Of a stretch of 39,296 nucleotides of DNA, positions 25,375-33,454 are shown piece by piece (positions within the stretch are counted from its first letter, which is position 1; every line of letters starts with the position of its first letter). The DNA is taken from NCBI GenBank assembly GCA_028710155.1, contig JAQUSR010000005.1, positions 1-39,296 on the forward strand, given 5' to 3'. Made by a program: the position numbers and the translations under genes. This DNA is from Bacteroidales bacterium (GTDB lineage Bacteria; Bacteroidota; Bacteroidia; Bacteroidales; WRLA01). The notes below the pieces were generated by a model, which saw only the letters and a list, made by a program, of their open reading frames with translations, was not told where the DNA came from and did not search any database.

Positions 25375-26367
25375 TTATACGACAAATGTTTTTCGATTGG
25401 TGTTATCACGTTTATAGATGGTATTGACCGGTGCTTGCGCGCCTGCAAAAGCTGCATAAGCCGGATATTGATTTATATTGTTGTTGATGTATTGCAAGGC
25501 TGCCGAAAGATAGCGTTCTGCTTTATCGCCAAACCACTTAATGGTGTGTTGCAATTCTTCTTCAGGAAGTTGATTGTCGGAATATTCAGCGTTTTGCTCA
25601 AACAAAATTCCTTTTTCGGTAGGCAATTTCTTAAGTTCGGAAACGCCCTGTTTGAGCGATTGAAAAACAACAAATTTGCGGATATTGCCCATAATGGAGG
25701 CATATTTCGGTAACGATTCATCGCAGGAAATCAACTCTTCGACAAAGGCATTTCCTAATCGGTGTCGCAAATCAATTTGTTCGACATCGGTCATATAATA
25801 CACCATTTTCAGAAACACCAAACGCGAGCGATTGATGTTGTAAATGTCGTTAAACATCGTCGTGTTGCGGATCAACGAGGTAGCGGTGAGCGAATATTCG
25901 GGAAAATCGGTTGCGAACGTTTGCACCCATTCCAGCACTACATCCAATTCGTCAAAACCTTCTGTTTTCAAACTTCGTTTGACAGCCTCGTGTTGATAAC
26001 GATAGAGTTGGTTTTCTTTGGCAACTTTTGTTGATGCTCCGGAATCGGACAGGCTGACGCTCAAAACATCGTATCCGGACCAATAAGCCAAACGAACCAA
26101 CGAAAATTGAACAAACGACAACAATTCGGCATACACCGTCGGAAACGTTGCAGCATTTTCGGATGGCGGCGTGGCTGATACGGCTTGATAGTACGAAACA
26201 AGTCTGCTAAACAAAGCGTTTCCCAACAATGGGATGATGTATTTTTTTTCAGCTGAAGCCAAATAAGGCGACAGGGTTTTAAACGACAAATTGACGTTGA
26301 CCGGCAAATATTTTTTCAATTCTTCGGCTTTCGTGTTCAAGGTTTCTGTAAATAATTGCGGATTCAT
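25375..26367 (-). CDS. DUF6712-like phage protein
   Basis: The 330-residue product begins MNPQLFTETLNTKAEELKKY and continues with SFKTLSPYLASAEKKYIIPLLGNAL, cited here by its core YLASAEKKYIIPLLG. This N-terminal pattern recalls the DUF6712 family of Bacteroidota phages, found next to the portal gene. The rest is mostly helical with an aromatic-rich second half. It is encoded 14 nt after the portal gene. A head-tail connector role is likely from position. It is not obviously a major capsid protein: it lacks an HK97-type scaffold region and the expected beta-rich core. Confidence 0.65.
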   Translation of the reverse strand: MNPQLFTETLNTKAEELKKYLPVNVNLSFKTLSPYLASAEKKYIIPLLGNALFSRLVSYYQAVSATPPSENAATFPTVYAELLSFVQFSLVRLAYWSGYDVLSVSLSDSGASTKVAKENQLYRYQHEAVKRSLKTEGFDELDVVLEWVQTFATDFPEYSLTATSLIRNTTMFNDIYNINRSRLVFLKMVYYMTDVEQIDLRHRLGNAFVEELISCDESLPKYASIMGNIRKFVVFQSLKQGVSELKKLPTEKGILFEQNAEYSDNQLPEEELQHTIKWFGDKAERYLSAALQYINNNINQYPAYAAFAGAQAPVNTIYKRDNTNRKTFVV

Positions 26368-26381
26368 GGTTGATGGGTTTG

Positions 26382-27719
26382 TTATGTTAAACTTTCGGTG
26401 GTTGATTTGCCGCTGTCGAGTGTAGTCAATGTGATATTCCGGTATTTCAATTCAACATCGGAAATGCCGTTATACTGCAACATCAACTCAATAGGATCTA
26501 ACACCTGTTGTTTTTCGATGTGCGAAAGAATCATGGAGACCAACAGCCCTTCGCGGATGTCGGAACCCGAACCGGCATTGCCGGAATAGGGTCCGCCAGG
26601 CATTCCGGCTCCCAAAACAGACGGATTCACCATCAACGAAAACAAAATTTCGCTGTTGGCAGCAGCACTGGTGCTCAATCGTTCTTCGGCTTTGATGCTG
26701 TTTTCCAAACGATCAATTTTCCATTGCTCTTCCGATTTCCCCATTTCGTCAAGTGCAAACATGGTGATTAGCGTTTTTTGAGCGTTTTGTTCGCCGATTA
26801 AACTGTTTTCAATCGAATCTAAAAATTTGTCAATTTCGGATTGACGTTCTGCCACCGACTTAAAATTATCGGGTGGAAATTTCTTGTCGAAAAAGGCGTA
26901 AGGAATTTGAACGTGCCACATGATGGACATGGCGTTTTCGTAGGCTTTTTTCAAAAAGGTTGGAATTTTGTGTGCCACATCAATCCATCCGGCATTGTAG
27001 GCACTCTCCCAATCGGCATCGCCATAATAGTCGTTGTTGGAAAAATAGTTTTTGATACGCGGAAACACTACGTGTTTTTTCAATTTTCCTTTGAGCTGTT
27101 GCAGGTGATAGAACGGATCGTCTTCGCTGAGCATGTCATAAACAACGGTGTTGGCTGTATCGGGCGTTCCTCCTTCTTTGAATCCGCCATACACCAACAG
27201 TTTGTCTTTGTTTTCGGAAATTCGGCAATGACGGGCGTTGATGACTTCGGTTCGTATAATTTTAACGAAACTTTCGTTAAAAACCAACAAGGTAAAACAG
27301 TTTCCAAACTTAATCAAATCACGAAAAGCTGCCGTGTGATAGTTGCGAAATGGATAGCCGCGAAGCATATTAAACAGGGTTGTATCGTTGATGACAGATA
27401 GTTGTTCGTTGCCTTTTTCGTCATATCCGGTTACGCGTGTCGGAAACACACCCTGCCCGTAGCAGCAACGCGATTTGTAGTTTAAAGCGGTTCGCAATAC
27501 GGCGGTGCTGCTGATGATTTTTTCGGCTGCATCCGGAAAATCGTTATTCTGACCCCAATTGGCATACCTTATTCCGTTGAAAATGAAATAATCGTCCAAT
27601 TTTTCGGTGCTGCTATAACCTTTGCTTTTTAAATTTTTCGGCATTCCGGTAGTGCTGATCAGCGCGTGTATGCCGCTTGAAATGAGTGGAACCCCTTTTA
27701 GGTTGTGTATGGTATTCAT
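26382..27719 (-). CDS. Probable phage portal protein
   Basis: The 445-residue product should form the ring through which DNA enters and leaves the head. Supporting features: the early segment YANWGQNNDFP, then TALNYKSRCCYGQGVFP as in many portals; a middle region with IRTEVINARHCRIS; and a C-terminal region with VNPSVLGAGMPGGPYS near residue 373, followed by LDPIELMLQYNGI. These match the general portal layout in length and order, though the sequence is diverged. It follows a 92-residue gene with a 4-nt overlap and leads the DUF6712-like gene. No terminase gene precedes it, which is unusual. Confidence 0.75.
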   Translation of the reverse strand: MNTIHNLKGVPLISSGIHALISTTGMPKNLKSKGYSSTEKLDDYFIFNGIRYANWGQNNDFPDAAEKIISSTAVLRTALNYKSRCCYGQGVFPTRVTGYDEKGNEQLSVINDTTLFNMLRGYPFRNYHTAAFRDLIKFGNCFTLLVFNESFVKIIRTEVINARHCRISENKDKLLVYGGFKEGGTPDTANTVVYDMLSEDDPFYHLQQLKGKLKKHVVFPRIKNYFSNNDYYGDADWESAYNAGWIDVAHKIPTFLKKAYENAMSIMWHVQIPYAFFDKKFPPDNFKSVAERQSEIDKFLDSIENSLIGEQNAQKTLITMFALDEMGKSEEQWKIDRLENSIKAEERLSTSAAANSEILFSLMVNPSVLGAGMPGGPYSGNAGSGSDIREGLLVSMILSHIEKQQVLDPIELMLQYNGISDVELKYRNITLTTLDSGKSTTESLT

Positions 27720-27994
27720 AAAACTACTTGTTGATGATTATACGTTCTAATATTATCGATGGATACCGGATAGATGTGCCCAATGGCATTGCCGTTTTTT
27801 TCGACAGCTTGAACGCCTCGCATACGGTTGGTTTTCTGATTGGCACGAAGTCCTGCGGTTCGAGCATACGGCAACGACACAATCTCGCCGTTTTGTTTGT
27901 AGAACGAAATGGAAAAAAGGGCAAGTTTGCCGTTGGCGGTTTCGTGAAGCTCCATTTCACGAAGGGCATCTACGCGTTTGATGGTGTTTGACAT
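27716..27994 (-). CDS. Small phage protein, first gene of unit B
   Basis: The 92-residue product (MSNTIKRVDALREMELHETA at the start, then GKLALFSISFYKQNGEIVSL and a conserved-looking end GHIYPVSIDNIRTYN) is basic and appears beta-rich. I recall short proteins with a similar GHIYPV ending in Bacteroidota mobile clusters, with no function. Its ATG lies 22 nt behind a -7 element, and its stop overlaps the portal start by 4 nt. On the opposite strand an 87-codon frame covers the same region but has no promoter or context. Confidence 0.65.
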   Translation of the reverse strand: MSNTIKRVDALREMELHETANGKLALFSISFYKQNGEIVSLPYARTAGLRANQKTNRMRGVQAVEKNGNAIGHIYPVSIDNIRTYNHQQVVL

Positions 27995-28015
27995 TGTTGC
28001 TTTTTTTTATTGTTG

Positions 28016-28023
28016 CAAATGTA
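28016..28023 (-). promoter_or_regulatory. Promoter -7 box of phage unit B
   Basis: On the minus strand this reads TACATTTG, a TAnnTTTG match, 22 nt upstream of the first gene of the portal operon and 35 nt beyond the terminator of unit A. A possible -33 (TTTG, plus-strand CAAA at 28050-28053) is 26 nt away, longer than usual. Confidence 0.55.
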
Positions 28024-28055
28024 TCACCCATCGGTTATTTGAGTGTGGACAAAAC

Positions 28056-28086
28056 AAAAAAGGTATCGCACGGGGCGATACCTTTT
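28056..28086 (-). terminator. Terminator at the end of phage unit A
   Basis: A perfect 12-bp stem (AAAAGGTATCGC/GCGATACCTTTT) with a 5-nt loop is followed on the minus strand by a T-rich tract. It lies 29 nt after the stop of the 88-residue gene and separates the tail operon from the portal operon. Confidence 0.88.
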
Positions 28087-28114
28087 CTGCTTGTCGATTT
28101 TTTCTTTAAATCGT

Positions 28115-28381
28115 TTAAAACAGTTTGATCAACTCATCTTCAATATCCATCAAAGTGGATAACAATAAAGCGATTGCCTCAACAGATTTTTCAAGCATTT
28201 CTTGCTCACGAGTTTCAACATACGTTTTCGCCATGCAGATTCTTACAAGGCTTTCCTTCATTTCGCTGATGTGGGCATTCAGTTGTGTGTCGTGTTCATC
28301 AACGCCTTTTCGGAGCATGAATTGCAGTGTCGGCATTTGTTGCAGCGTGATCGTTTCAACATTAATCGGTAAATCACGCAA
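28115..28381 (-). CDS. Small helical phage protein, last gene of unit A
   Basis: The 88-residue product is predicted to be almost entirely helical and acidic (RKGVDEHDTQLNAHISEMKE, SVEAIALLLSTLMDIEDELI). No family is recognised and it has no signal peptide. It starts 16 nt after the 755-residue tail gene and is followed by the unit A terminator, which supports its being real. An overlapping plus-strand frame has no such context. Confidence 0.55.
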   Translation of the reverse strand: MRDLPINVETITLQQMPTLQFMLRKGVDEHDTQLNAHISEMKESLVRICMAKTYVETREQEMLEKSVEAIALLLSTLMDIEDELIKLF

Positions 28382-28397
28382 CTATTAACAGATGGCG

Positions 28398-30665
28398 TTA
28401 AACTTGAACAATAGGTTTTGCCATTTTAATTTCAGCCAAAATCATTTCGCCTGTGCCAAATTCAAAATTCATTTGTATGGGCATCATGCGGCTGTTTTCG
28501 GCATAAATCCAACGGGTTTGTTGTGCCGGCGATTCGTCTTGTGGTTTGAGCAGCCGAATGACATCCAAAAACACGTGCAACGGCAACAAAAACTTACACG
28601 TTACCGGCTCGTAATTTCCGATGAATTGAAGCCAAGGTTTGGCGTATAGTTCGCCAACAGAATAATCGCCTTTTGCGGTCAGCTCAATGTCGGTTGGGGT
28701 CGATTGAGCCGGATCAACAGGGTTGGCAAAAATCCGATTGCTTCGCACGCCAAAATATTTCAACAAAATCAAATCAAAAGGCTCGGTTCCTTTCAGGAAT
28801 ATATCGGACGACACTTCTTCGTTGATGCGTGCATAATAATTGTTTTGATTTTTAATGGTTGGCGGAACAACGGCTTTGATTTCAAGGGTTTCAACGTCCG
28901 TTTCGCTGTCATTACCGATAACGGAAGGTTGCGTATTGCCTGACGAAAAAACCCAGTTGTATTGATATTGACCGTTGACGGTTGTACGCTCTGTTTTGTA
29001 AAAACAATTTTCATCGCGCACGTATGCAATTTTTCCGATAGCGGCATCTGCCCCCGGCAAATTATTTTTAGAATTAAAATTTCCCAAAAACGCAGAGTCG
29101 TCAAAAGCTGATTCTCCCTCTGTTTTAAAAGCATACGAATACGATGTAACAACCTGCTCTTCAATTTCCGTTTCGCCCGGTAAAACATAATCCGACAAAT
29201 CGATAGATTGAGCCTGTAAAAGGTCTTTAAAAAACGACAGTTCGACGGTTTTAGTTTTTGAATCGATGAAAAACGACAGACCGAATATATTACAAAAAGT
29301 ATTGATCAATTCGCCGTTGGTTAAATCCGGCTGATATTTCGCATAATGCAATTTCGATGAAAACAAATTTATGAATTGAAAGTGATTTTGCTGCATATAC
29401 GCCACAAACAAAGCTTCTGCACTCAAAATTGAAGGGATAACATCTTCAACGGATAAACTTTCAATCGTTTGGGTTTGTCCCATCCACCAAAAATGATATT
29501 TCACCAATTTAATGTTGTAGTGTGCACCGTTTTGCAACTCCATACTTTGTCCCATATAAATGGGTATGAGATTGTTTTGATTGTAATACGTTGGAACATC
29601 ATAACAATATAATACGTGTGTTCCATCTCCATTAAATATTAACTGCCCGATGTTTTGAACGTCAAATTCATCATCAACAACCAAAAACACAACGCCGTCA
29701 TACTCATACCGCGTATAAGATCCCCCTTGAATAGGATAGTAAGTTTCTTCTTTTCTTTTTATTAAAAATGGACCTTGTACCGATAAATTAAAATTGAGGC
29801 TAAACATTCCTGACCACGGGATTGTTACACCGGAATCGAAAACAAGAAGCGTATCGTTATCTGAAATAAAATTCAAATTCCCGTTATTTTCTACATATCT
29901 ATCAGCGTTAATCGTTATATCTTCGTAATCATACGGATCAAAATCCATTGAGCGCAAACTAAGATAGATGACCGATTGCACAAAGCTGTCTTTGGTGAAA
30001 TTTCCGCACAAACGGAAACCTGCGTTTTGAATCACCTTTTCGATCAACCATTTGATATGAAAAGCGGGGCACATACAATATTTGGTAATATGAGTACTAT
30101 CGTTTAGCGACATATTGATAACTAAACTACCTCCCACATTAGTAAGTTCTATGTCGTTGATTAAGGATGAAAAACCTTCGTTTTCGCTTCCGAAAGCCTT
30201 TTCGTTGTAGAACATGGGAAATCGTACCGGATAAACAGTTTCCTCAAACGAATTGCGAATCAGTGAAGACCAACCATTATCATGGTTTTCATAACCTGTG
30301 GCAACAATCAAATCATCGCCATAATCGTTATTTTTCAATTTTCGATCAGCAAACCCTTTTGGTAACGGATTCATCACCACGGCGCACGAGTAGGTTTTTC
30401 GGGTGGCTTTTTGAATAAACAGTTCGCCTTCGGCAATTTCAAAACCACCAACGCTCACCGTGCATAGATATTTTTTCATGCGGTGCACATAAACATATTG
30501 TGCGTGCGAAAAAACAACCTCGTTGCCTTCAACCGGTAAATCAAAGGTATAGACGATGTCGCCTTCGATGCGCTCGGTGTCAAAAGCTGCATTTTTCATC
30601 TCTAATTGCAGATGGGTGGCTTTTGCCAAAAACTGATTGGTTCCGTTGATGATGATGGATAACAT
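28398..30665 (-). CDS. Large phage tail protein (probable tail tip or attachment component)
   Basis: The 755-residue product is mostly beta-rich and soluble. It begins MLSIIINGTNQFLAKATHLQ, followed by NAAFDTERIEGDIVYTFDLPVEGNE. Similar openings occur in Bacteroidota phage proteins encoded after the tape measure. The central part has many aromatic and Asn residues; the C-terminal part (YARINEEVSSDIFLKGTEPF, then ADLI-type strands) contains no enzymatic motif that I can identify. The position within the tail operon suggests a hub, tip or baseplate-like role. It follows a 95-residue gene by 24 nt. Confidence 0.65.
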   Translation of the reverse strand: MLSIIINGTNQFLAKATHLQLEMKNAAFDTERIEGDIVYTFDLPVEGNEVVFSHAQYVYVHRMKKYLCTVSVGGFEIAEGELFIQKATRKTYSCAVVMNPLPKGFADRKLKNNDYGDDLIVATGYENHDNGWSSLIRNSFEETVYPVRFPMFYNEKAFGSENEGFSSLINDIELTNVGGSLVINMSLNDSTHITKYCMCPAFHIKWLIEKVIQNAGFRLCGNFTKDSFVQSVIYLSLRSMDFDPYDYEDITINADRYVENNGNLNFISDNDTLLVFDSGVTIPWSGMFSLNFNLSVQGPFLIKRKEETYYPIQGGSYTRYEYDGVVFLVVDDEFDVQNIGQLIFNGDGTHVLYCYDVPTYYNQNNLIPIYMGQSMELQNGAHYNIKLVKYHFWWMGQTQTIESLSVEDVIPSILSAEALFVAYMQQNHFQFINLFSSKLHYAKYQPDLTNGELINTFCNIFGLSFFIDSKTKTVELSFFKDLLQAQSIDLSDYVLPGETEIEEQVVTSYSYAFKTEGESAFDDSAFLGNFNSKNNLPGADAAIGKIAYVRDENCFYKTERTTVNGQYQYNWVFSSGNTQPSVIGNDSETDVETLEIKAVVPPTIKNQNNYYARINEEVSSDIFLKGTEPFDLILLKYFGVRSNRIFANPVDPAQSTPTDIELTAKGDYSVGELYAKPWLQFIGNYEPVTCKFLLPLHVFLDVIRLLKPQDESPAQQTRWIYAENSRMMPIQMNFEFGTGEMILAEIKMAKPIVQV

Positions 30666-30689
30666 GATTCACTTTTTTATGGATGTGAT

Positions 30690-30977
30690 CTACCGTTTTT
30701 TCTTTTTTACGGTGTTCGGCTTTTTGGCAGCGGCGGTTGTGTCTTCCGCTGCTGCCGATTCCGCTTCCACCGCCACCTGTTGTTGTTTGAGCAACTCGGA
30801 ACGGTAGGCGAATGCCTCTTGAGCGTTGTCGAACAGCTTGTCGCCTTCGGTGATTTTGATTAACCCGATGTTGGTGGCACTGAATACCAGCTCGCCTTCA
30901 AAAGCAAACACTTCTTTGTTTTCGGGTTTTGCGCCTACGATGTAGATGCGCTGTTGTTGTTTGATGTCGATTTCCAT
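30690..30977 (-). CDS. Small phage tail-operon protein with a Lys-rich tail
   Basis: The 95-residue product has a compact N-terminal part (MEIDIKQQQRIYIVGAKPEN) and a helical segment NAQEAFAYRSELLKQQQ. An Ala/Glu-rich linker and the strongly basic end KKPNTVKKKKR follow. It is not recognised. The basic tail could contact nucleic acid or another tail protein, but nothing proves this. It lies between the fibre gene and the 755-residue tail gene. Confidence 0.6.
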   Translation of the reverse strand: MEIDIKQQQRIYIVGAKPENKEVFAFEGELVFSATNIGLIKITEGDKLFDNAQEAFAYRSELLKQQQVAVEAESAAAEDTTAAAKKPNTVKKKKR

Positions 30978-31013
30978 AATCTGTTTTTTTAATATGTAAA
31001 TAAATGATTAAAA

Positions 31014-33086
31014 CTATCCAATTACAATGATCTGTCCGCTGAATGTCGCTGTTGAACGCCAGCTGATGTTGCCGCTTGCGTCATAAACAAAGCTAAGGCT
31101 GGCTAATGCGCCAGAACTGCTTCTTGCGAAAACAAATGGCAATGAGCCGCAGCCATGAGCTGACGCTTGTATGCTGCCACTTGTGCCGTTGACGCTGGCA
31201 GCGTATTTATGTAAGCCGCTTCCGCATGCGCTGTCAACGTATTGCTTGGTGGCTGCGTGATTGTTTTCGGTCGGTGCTGCGTGCAACGTCAAATAGCCTG
31301 TCATGGTGCTGCCTGCTTTACGGACGTAGTGACTGTTGATAGCACTTGCCGCTAATACAACTTCTTGTGAATCAGAAAAACTACTGTAATAAATACTATA
31401 TGATGATGCTTTAACGCTTTTACTTCCCGCACCCAATATGATTTTATTGTTAGTAAGCGTACTTTCGGAAGTTACCGCCCCCGTTATGTTCCCCTGAATA
31501 ACATCCCAATGATTCACGTTAGCAGCCGATCCGACAGTGTTGCATATCACCATATCGCCAACTTCAAGCGTTACCGTGAAACCGTAAGCACCCGCTGTTT
31601 TAACCATATACACATCGCCAACGGCATGAATTGCCGGGAGAGCTGTAACAGTTCCGCCTGTTCCAAGCGTTCCTTTGTAGCGCATGCTTCCTGATAATAC
31701 AACCTGATCATTTACATAATCGACAACTGCCTTCGAGGTCGGCACCTCATCATCGCTTGAGCTGATCGATCCGGAAATATTGATACCCGTTCTTCCAACA
31801 GCCGTATGATCGGCGTTCCAAGTCGCAATATCAATACCGCCAAGTGCAAATGATAAGTTGGCATATTTAACACGGTTGTCGATGGCATACTGAATCTTTC
31901 CGAGTGCTTGATTGAGCGTGTCGGTTGCCGCCAATGCACTCTCCGATCCGGCTATAACATAGCCGGAGAGAGCGGTAATGGTGTTGGTATAGTGATTGTG
32001 CGTGTTATTGCCCACAGACATGATACCGGAAGAGCTAACTGTAACATCACCTCCCGATTTCACCAAACCCAATACTTCACTCGTAGCAACGCCATAAGTC
32101 GAGTTGGTATTAATGTCTCCAACAAATTCATAATTCGTGCCGTTATAAACAAAATCGTAAGTGCTTGTGGATTTTAACGCTGATGCTATAATGGCAGCAC
32201 CGTGATAATAGATTGGCTTAGCTCCTGTACCGTTGATGTTTAGTGTTGGATTTGCGGCAGTGTTTGTAACGGTAAACCTCACGGTTACGTGTGCCCCCGT
32301 AGCCAACACAAATCCGTTCAGCGATGCTGTTTTTGCAGCCGTTCCGGCAACGGTCGAGCAGATTGTGTAGTGCGTTATTGCAGACGAACCGTTAAAATTT
32401 ACGCCATCGACGGCACGCGCCGTGGCCAGCGTTGTTGCAGTTGTAGCATTGCCGGCAATATTACCGCTGAAGCCCTGAGCTGTGACGACCCCCGTCGATG
32501 GATTCACCGTTACGCCTGCACGCATTTTCACCGTTCCGGTATATCCTGTGTTACCGGTGGCAAACAAAAGCGGCAGGTTCGCATTGGAAGCACTATCGAT
32601 CGCAACCGTAACCTTCGTGTCGGTATTATTGTCGGAAGGAAGCGTAAAGGTCTTAACATTTACACCCGTTACGTGTCCTTGTGTGTTGCGTGTTACGCTG
32701 TCGATGACGGAAAATGTGCCACCGTGCGAAAGTGTGGTCGACGATGTGGTATTGGTTTGTGTCGCATTCGGATGCGTGAAGGTGATAACACCCGCATCCT
32801 CGTTGGCTGTTATAGTGATACCTGATCCAGCAAAAGTTACATTACCCTCGTGCACAGGGGTAATGGTTTGGTCGCCAACCGTGATACTCCCAACGGCATT
32901 GCGCACAAGAGCGTACTTGGTTGAACCGCCAAAGCCTCTGTAGCGGATTACATCATTTTCATCCACAATGAAAAGTCCGGCAACATCGTGTTCGGCAGCA
33001 CTAAATGTTTCTACCGACATCTGTTCCAATTGCGCATTCGACAGCCGTACCCCATTCTGAAAATTAAGTTCGCTGTATATTTCCAT
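31014..33086 (-). CDS. Phage tail fibre protein
   Basis: The 690-residue product has a short conserved N-terminus (MEIYSELNFQNGVRLSNAQL) and a long region rich in Gly, Ser, Thr, Asn and Ala, typical of trimeric beta-fibres. Repeated short units include GNIAGNATTATTLATARAVD, TSKAVVDYVNDQV and the tail-fibre signature MTGYLTLHAAPTENNHAATK. These suggest an adhesin that binds the host surface. The C-terminus (ATFSGQIIVIG) resembles the end of the 99-residue protein encoded just upstream. The gene is visibly richer in G+C than its neighbours, as expected for an exchangeable fibre module. It contains no chaperone domain. Confidence 0.82.
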   Translation of the reverse strand: MEIYSELNFQNGVRLSNAQLEQMSVETFSAAEHDVAGLFIVDENDVIRYRGFGGSTKYALVRNAVGSITVGDQTITPVHEGNVTFAGSGITITANEDAGVITFTHPNATQTNTTSSTTLSHGGTFSVIDSVTRNTQGHVTGVNVKTFTLPSDNNTDTKVTVAIDSASNANLPLLFATGNTGYTGTVKMRAGVTVNPSTGVVTAQGFSGNIAGNATTATTLATARAVDGVNFNGSSAITHYTICSTVAGTAAKTASLNGFVLATGAHVTVRFTVTNTAANPTLNINGTGAKPIYYHGAAIIASALKSTSTYDFVYNGTNYEFVGDINTNSTYGVATSEVLGLVKSGGDVTVSSSGIMSVGNNTHNHYTNTITALSGYVIAGSESALAATDTLNQALGKIQYAIDNRVKYANLSFALGGIDIATWNADHTAVGRTGINISGSISSSDDEVPTSKAVVDYVNDQVVLSGSMRYKGTLGTGGTVTALPAIHAVGDVYMVKTAGAYGFTVTLEVGDMVICNTVGSAANVNHWDVIQGNITGAVTSESTLTNNKIILGAGSKSVKASSYSIYYSSFSDSQEVVLAASAINSHYVRKAGSTMTGYLTLHAAPTENNHAATKQYVDSACGSGLHKYAASVNGTSGSIQASAHGCGSLPFVFARSSSGALASLSFVYDASGNISWRSTATFSGQIIVIG

Positions 33087-33098
33087 TTTTTTAATATT

Positions 33099-33398
33099 TT
33101 ATGATTTAAGAATTATTTGTCCTGTAAAAACGGCTGTTGTTGTAATGATGATCTTTTCAGCCGTGTATGCAACATCCACCACACTCAACCGTCCGCTGCT
33201 GTCGATGGCAATCACCGAAGGATGCTGCCCGCTTTCGCGTGGTATTTCGAGGCGGGTTCCGTTCATGGCATAAACAGCCGAATAGCCACTTTCTATCTGA
33301 GTGCTAAAATTGTTAATATATTCAATCAGCTGATTCAATATCAACCGCACATCGGATGTCTGCATCCCGCAACTAATGGTCTGAATTGGATTGCTCAT
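33099..33398 (-). CDS. Small fibre-associated phage protein
   Basis: The 99-residue product has an N-terminal helix (SDVRLILNQLIEYINNFS) followed by a beta-rich tail that ends TAVFTGQIILKS. That end matches the C-terminus of the adjacent tail fibre in layout (an Asp-x-Ser-Gly turn, then a T-A-x-F-S/T-G-Q-I-I strand). It could be a short fibre or tip protein related by duplication. A near-consensus -7 sequence (TACTTTCG on the minus strand, 33414-33421) lies 16 nt upstream, so it might have its own promoter. It lies 12 nt before the fibre gene. Confidence 0.65.
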   Translation of the reverse strand: MSNPIQTISCGMQTSDVRLILNQLIEYINNFSTQIESGYSAVYAMNGTRLEIPRESGQHPSVIAIDSSGRLSVVDVAYTAEKIIITTTAVFTGQIILKS

Positions 33399-33454
33399 TA
33401 ATTTTTATTTTTGCGAAAGTAAAAACTCGTTTTAAAAACAGGTGGACACAATTA

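Noticed and set aside
28125-28388. Plus-strand 87-codon frame opposite the 88-residue phage gene
   Set aside because: The minus-strand frame has operon spacing and a following terminator, whereas the plus frame has neither.
32289-32943. Plus-strand frames opposite the fibre gene
   Set aside because: Long open antisense frames arise from the G+C-rich repetitive fibre sequence; no protein family is seen.
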